Positions 14,415-14,447 of a DNA stretch of 14,447 nucleotides are shown in pieces (the first letter of the stretch is position 1; each line of letters begins with the position of its first letter). The stretch is from Candidatus Omnitrophota bacterium (GTDB lineage Bacteria; Omnitrophota; Gorgyraeia; Zapsychrales; Zapsychraceae). The translations under genes were made by a program, and so were the position numbers. The DNA lies in the NCBI GenBank assembly GCA_018062515.1, contig JAGOSC010000058.1, positions 1-14,447 on the forward strand, written 5' to 3'. Under the pieces are notes generated by a model that ran no database searches, was not told where the DNA came from, and saw nothing but the letters and a program-made list of their open reading frames with translations.

Positions 14415-14447
14415 ATTAATTCAAGTCCAGCTGGGAGAGTATCGTCC
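14407..14447 (+). CDS. Start of a further gene, cut by the window edge (possibly a PSP1/RicT-family protein)
   Basis: An ATG at 14407 overlaps the holB stop by 8 nt and follows AAGGAGA with a 6-nt spacer, an excellent initiation site. Thirteen whole codons are visible (MGKLIQVQLGEYR) and the frame stays open to the window end. In many bacteria the gene after tmk-holB encodes a PSP1-domain protein (YaaT/RicT), and an opening of the form MxxLIQVQL would fit, but thirteen residues cannot establish a family. Confidence 0.55.
   Translation, partial: MGKLIQVQLGEYR

Overview
Every gene in this window lies on the + strand. They form an almost unbroken run of short gaps and stop/start overlaps, consistent with one or a few long operons of core genes. 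In order: the 3' end of lysS, a LolC/E-type permease, lolD, a branched-chain aminotransferase gene (ilvE-like), mcsA, mcsB, clpC, an exported AsmA-like protein gene, radA, a membrane PIN/TRAM protein gene (yacL-like), ispD, ispF, a 325-nt non-coding gap, cysE, tmk, holB (delta prime), and the first codons of one more gene. I saw no tRNA, rRNA, CRISPR array, insertion sequence or phage gene.

The organism looks like a diderm bacterium outside the classical model phyla. LolC/E plus LolD implies lipoprotein sorting to an outer membrane. Yet the block mcsA-mcsB-clpC-radA-yacL-ispD-ispF-cysE closely follows the Bacillus/Clostridium order ctsR-mcsA-mcsB-clpC-radA-disA-yacL-ispD-ispF-(gltX)-cysE. Here ctsR, disA and gltX are missing from it, and an AsmA-like gene sits between clpC and radA. 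This mix, with an AT-leaning composition, suggests a candidate phylum such as Omnitrophota. That is an inference, not a proof.

The genes fall into four groups. Bases 1-2450 hold translation (LysS) and the lipoprotein-release transporter. Bases 2434-7263 hold amino-acid metabolism and an apparently complete phosphoarginine tagging and degradation module: the McsB kinase keeps its catalytic motifs and its C-terminal RDxxRA motif, and the ClpC N-domain keeps both GTEH glutamates. Bases 7263-11814 hold an envelope protein, the RadA recombination helicase, the YacL-like protein and two consecutive MEP-pathway enzymes. Bases 12140-14447 hold serine acetyltransferase with an unusual N-terminal membrane helix, thymidylate kinase and the clamp-loader delta prime subunit.

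The most striking feature is the gap at about 11824-12100. It has no convincing ORF but is packed with long complementary segments: a 15-bp closing helix, a 21-bp helix, a four-way junction, two long cross-pairing helices (9 and 15 bp), and a possible third tertiary contact of 9 bp. The pairing segments are essentially non-overlapping, so all could form at once as a compact, multiply pseudoknotted RNA of about 277 nt. I match it to no RNA family I know, and it is the best candidate here for something undescribed. A separate 28-nt palindromic hairpin preceded by a 7-bp tandem repeat lies between cysE and tmk.
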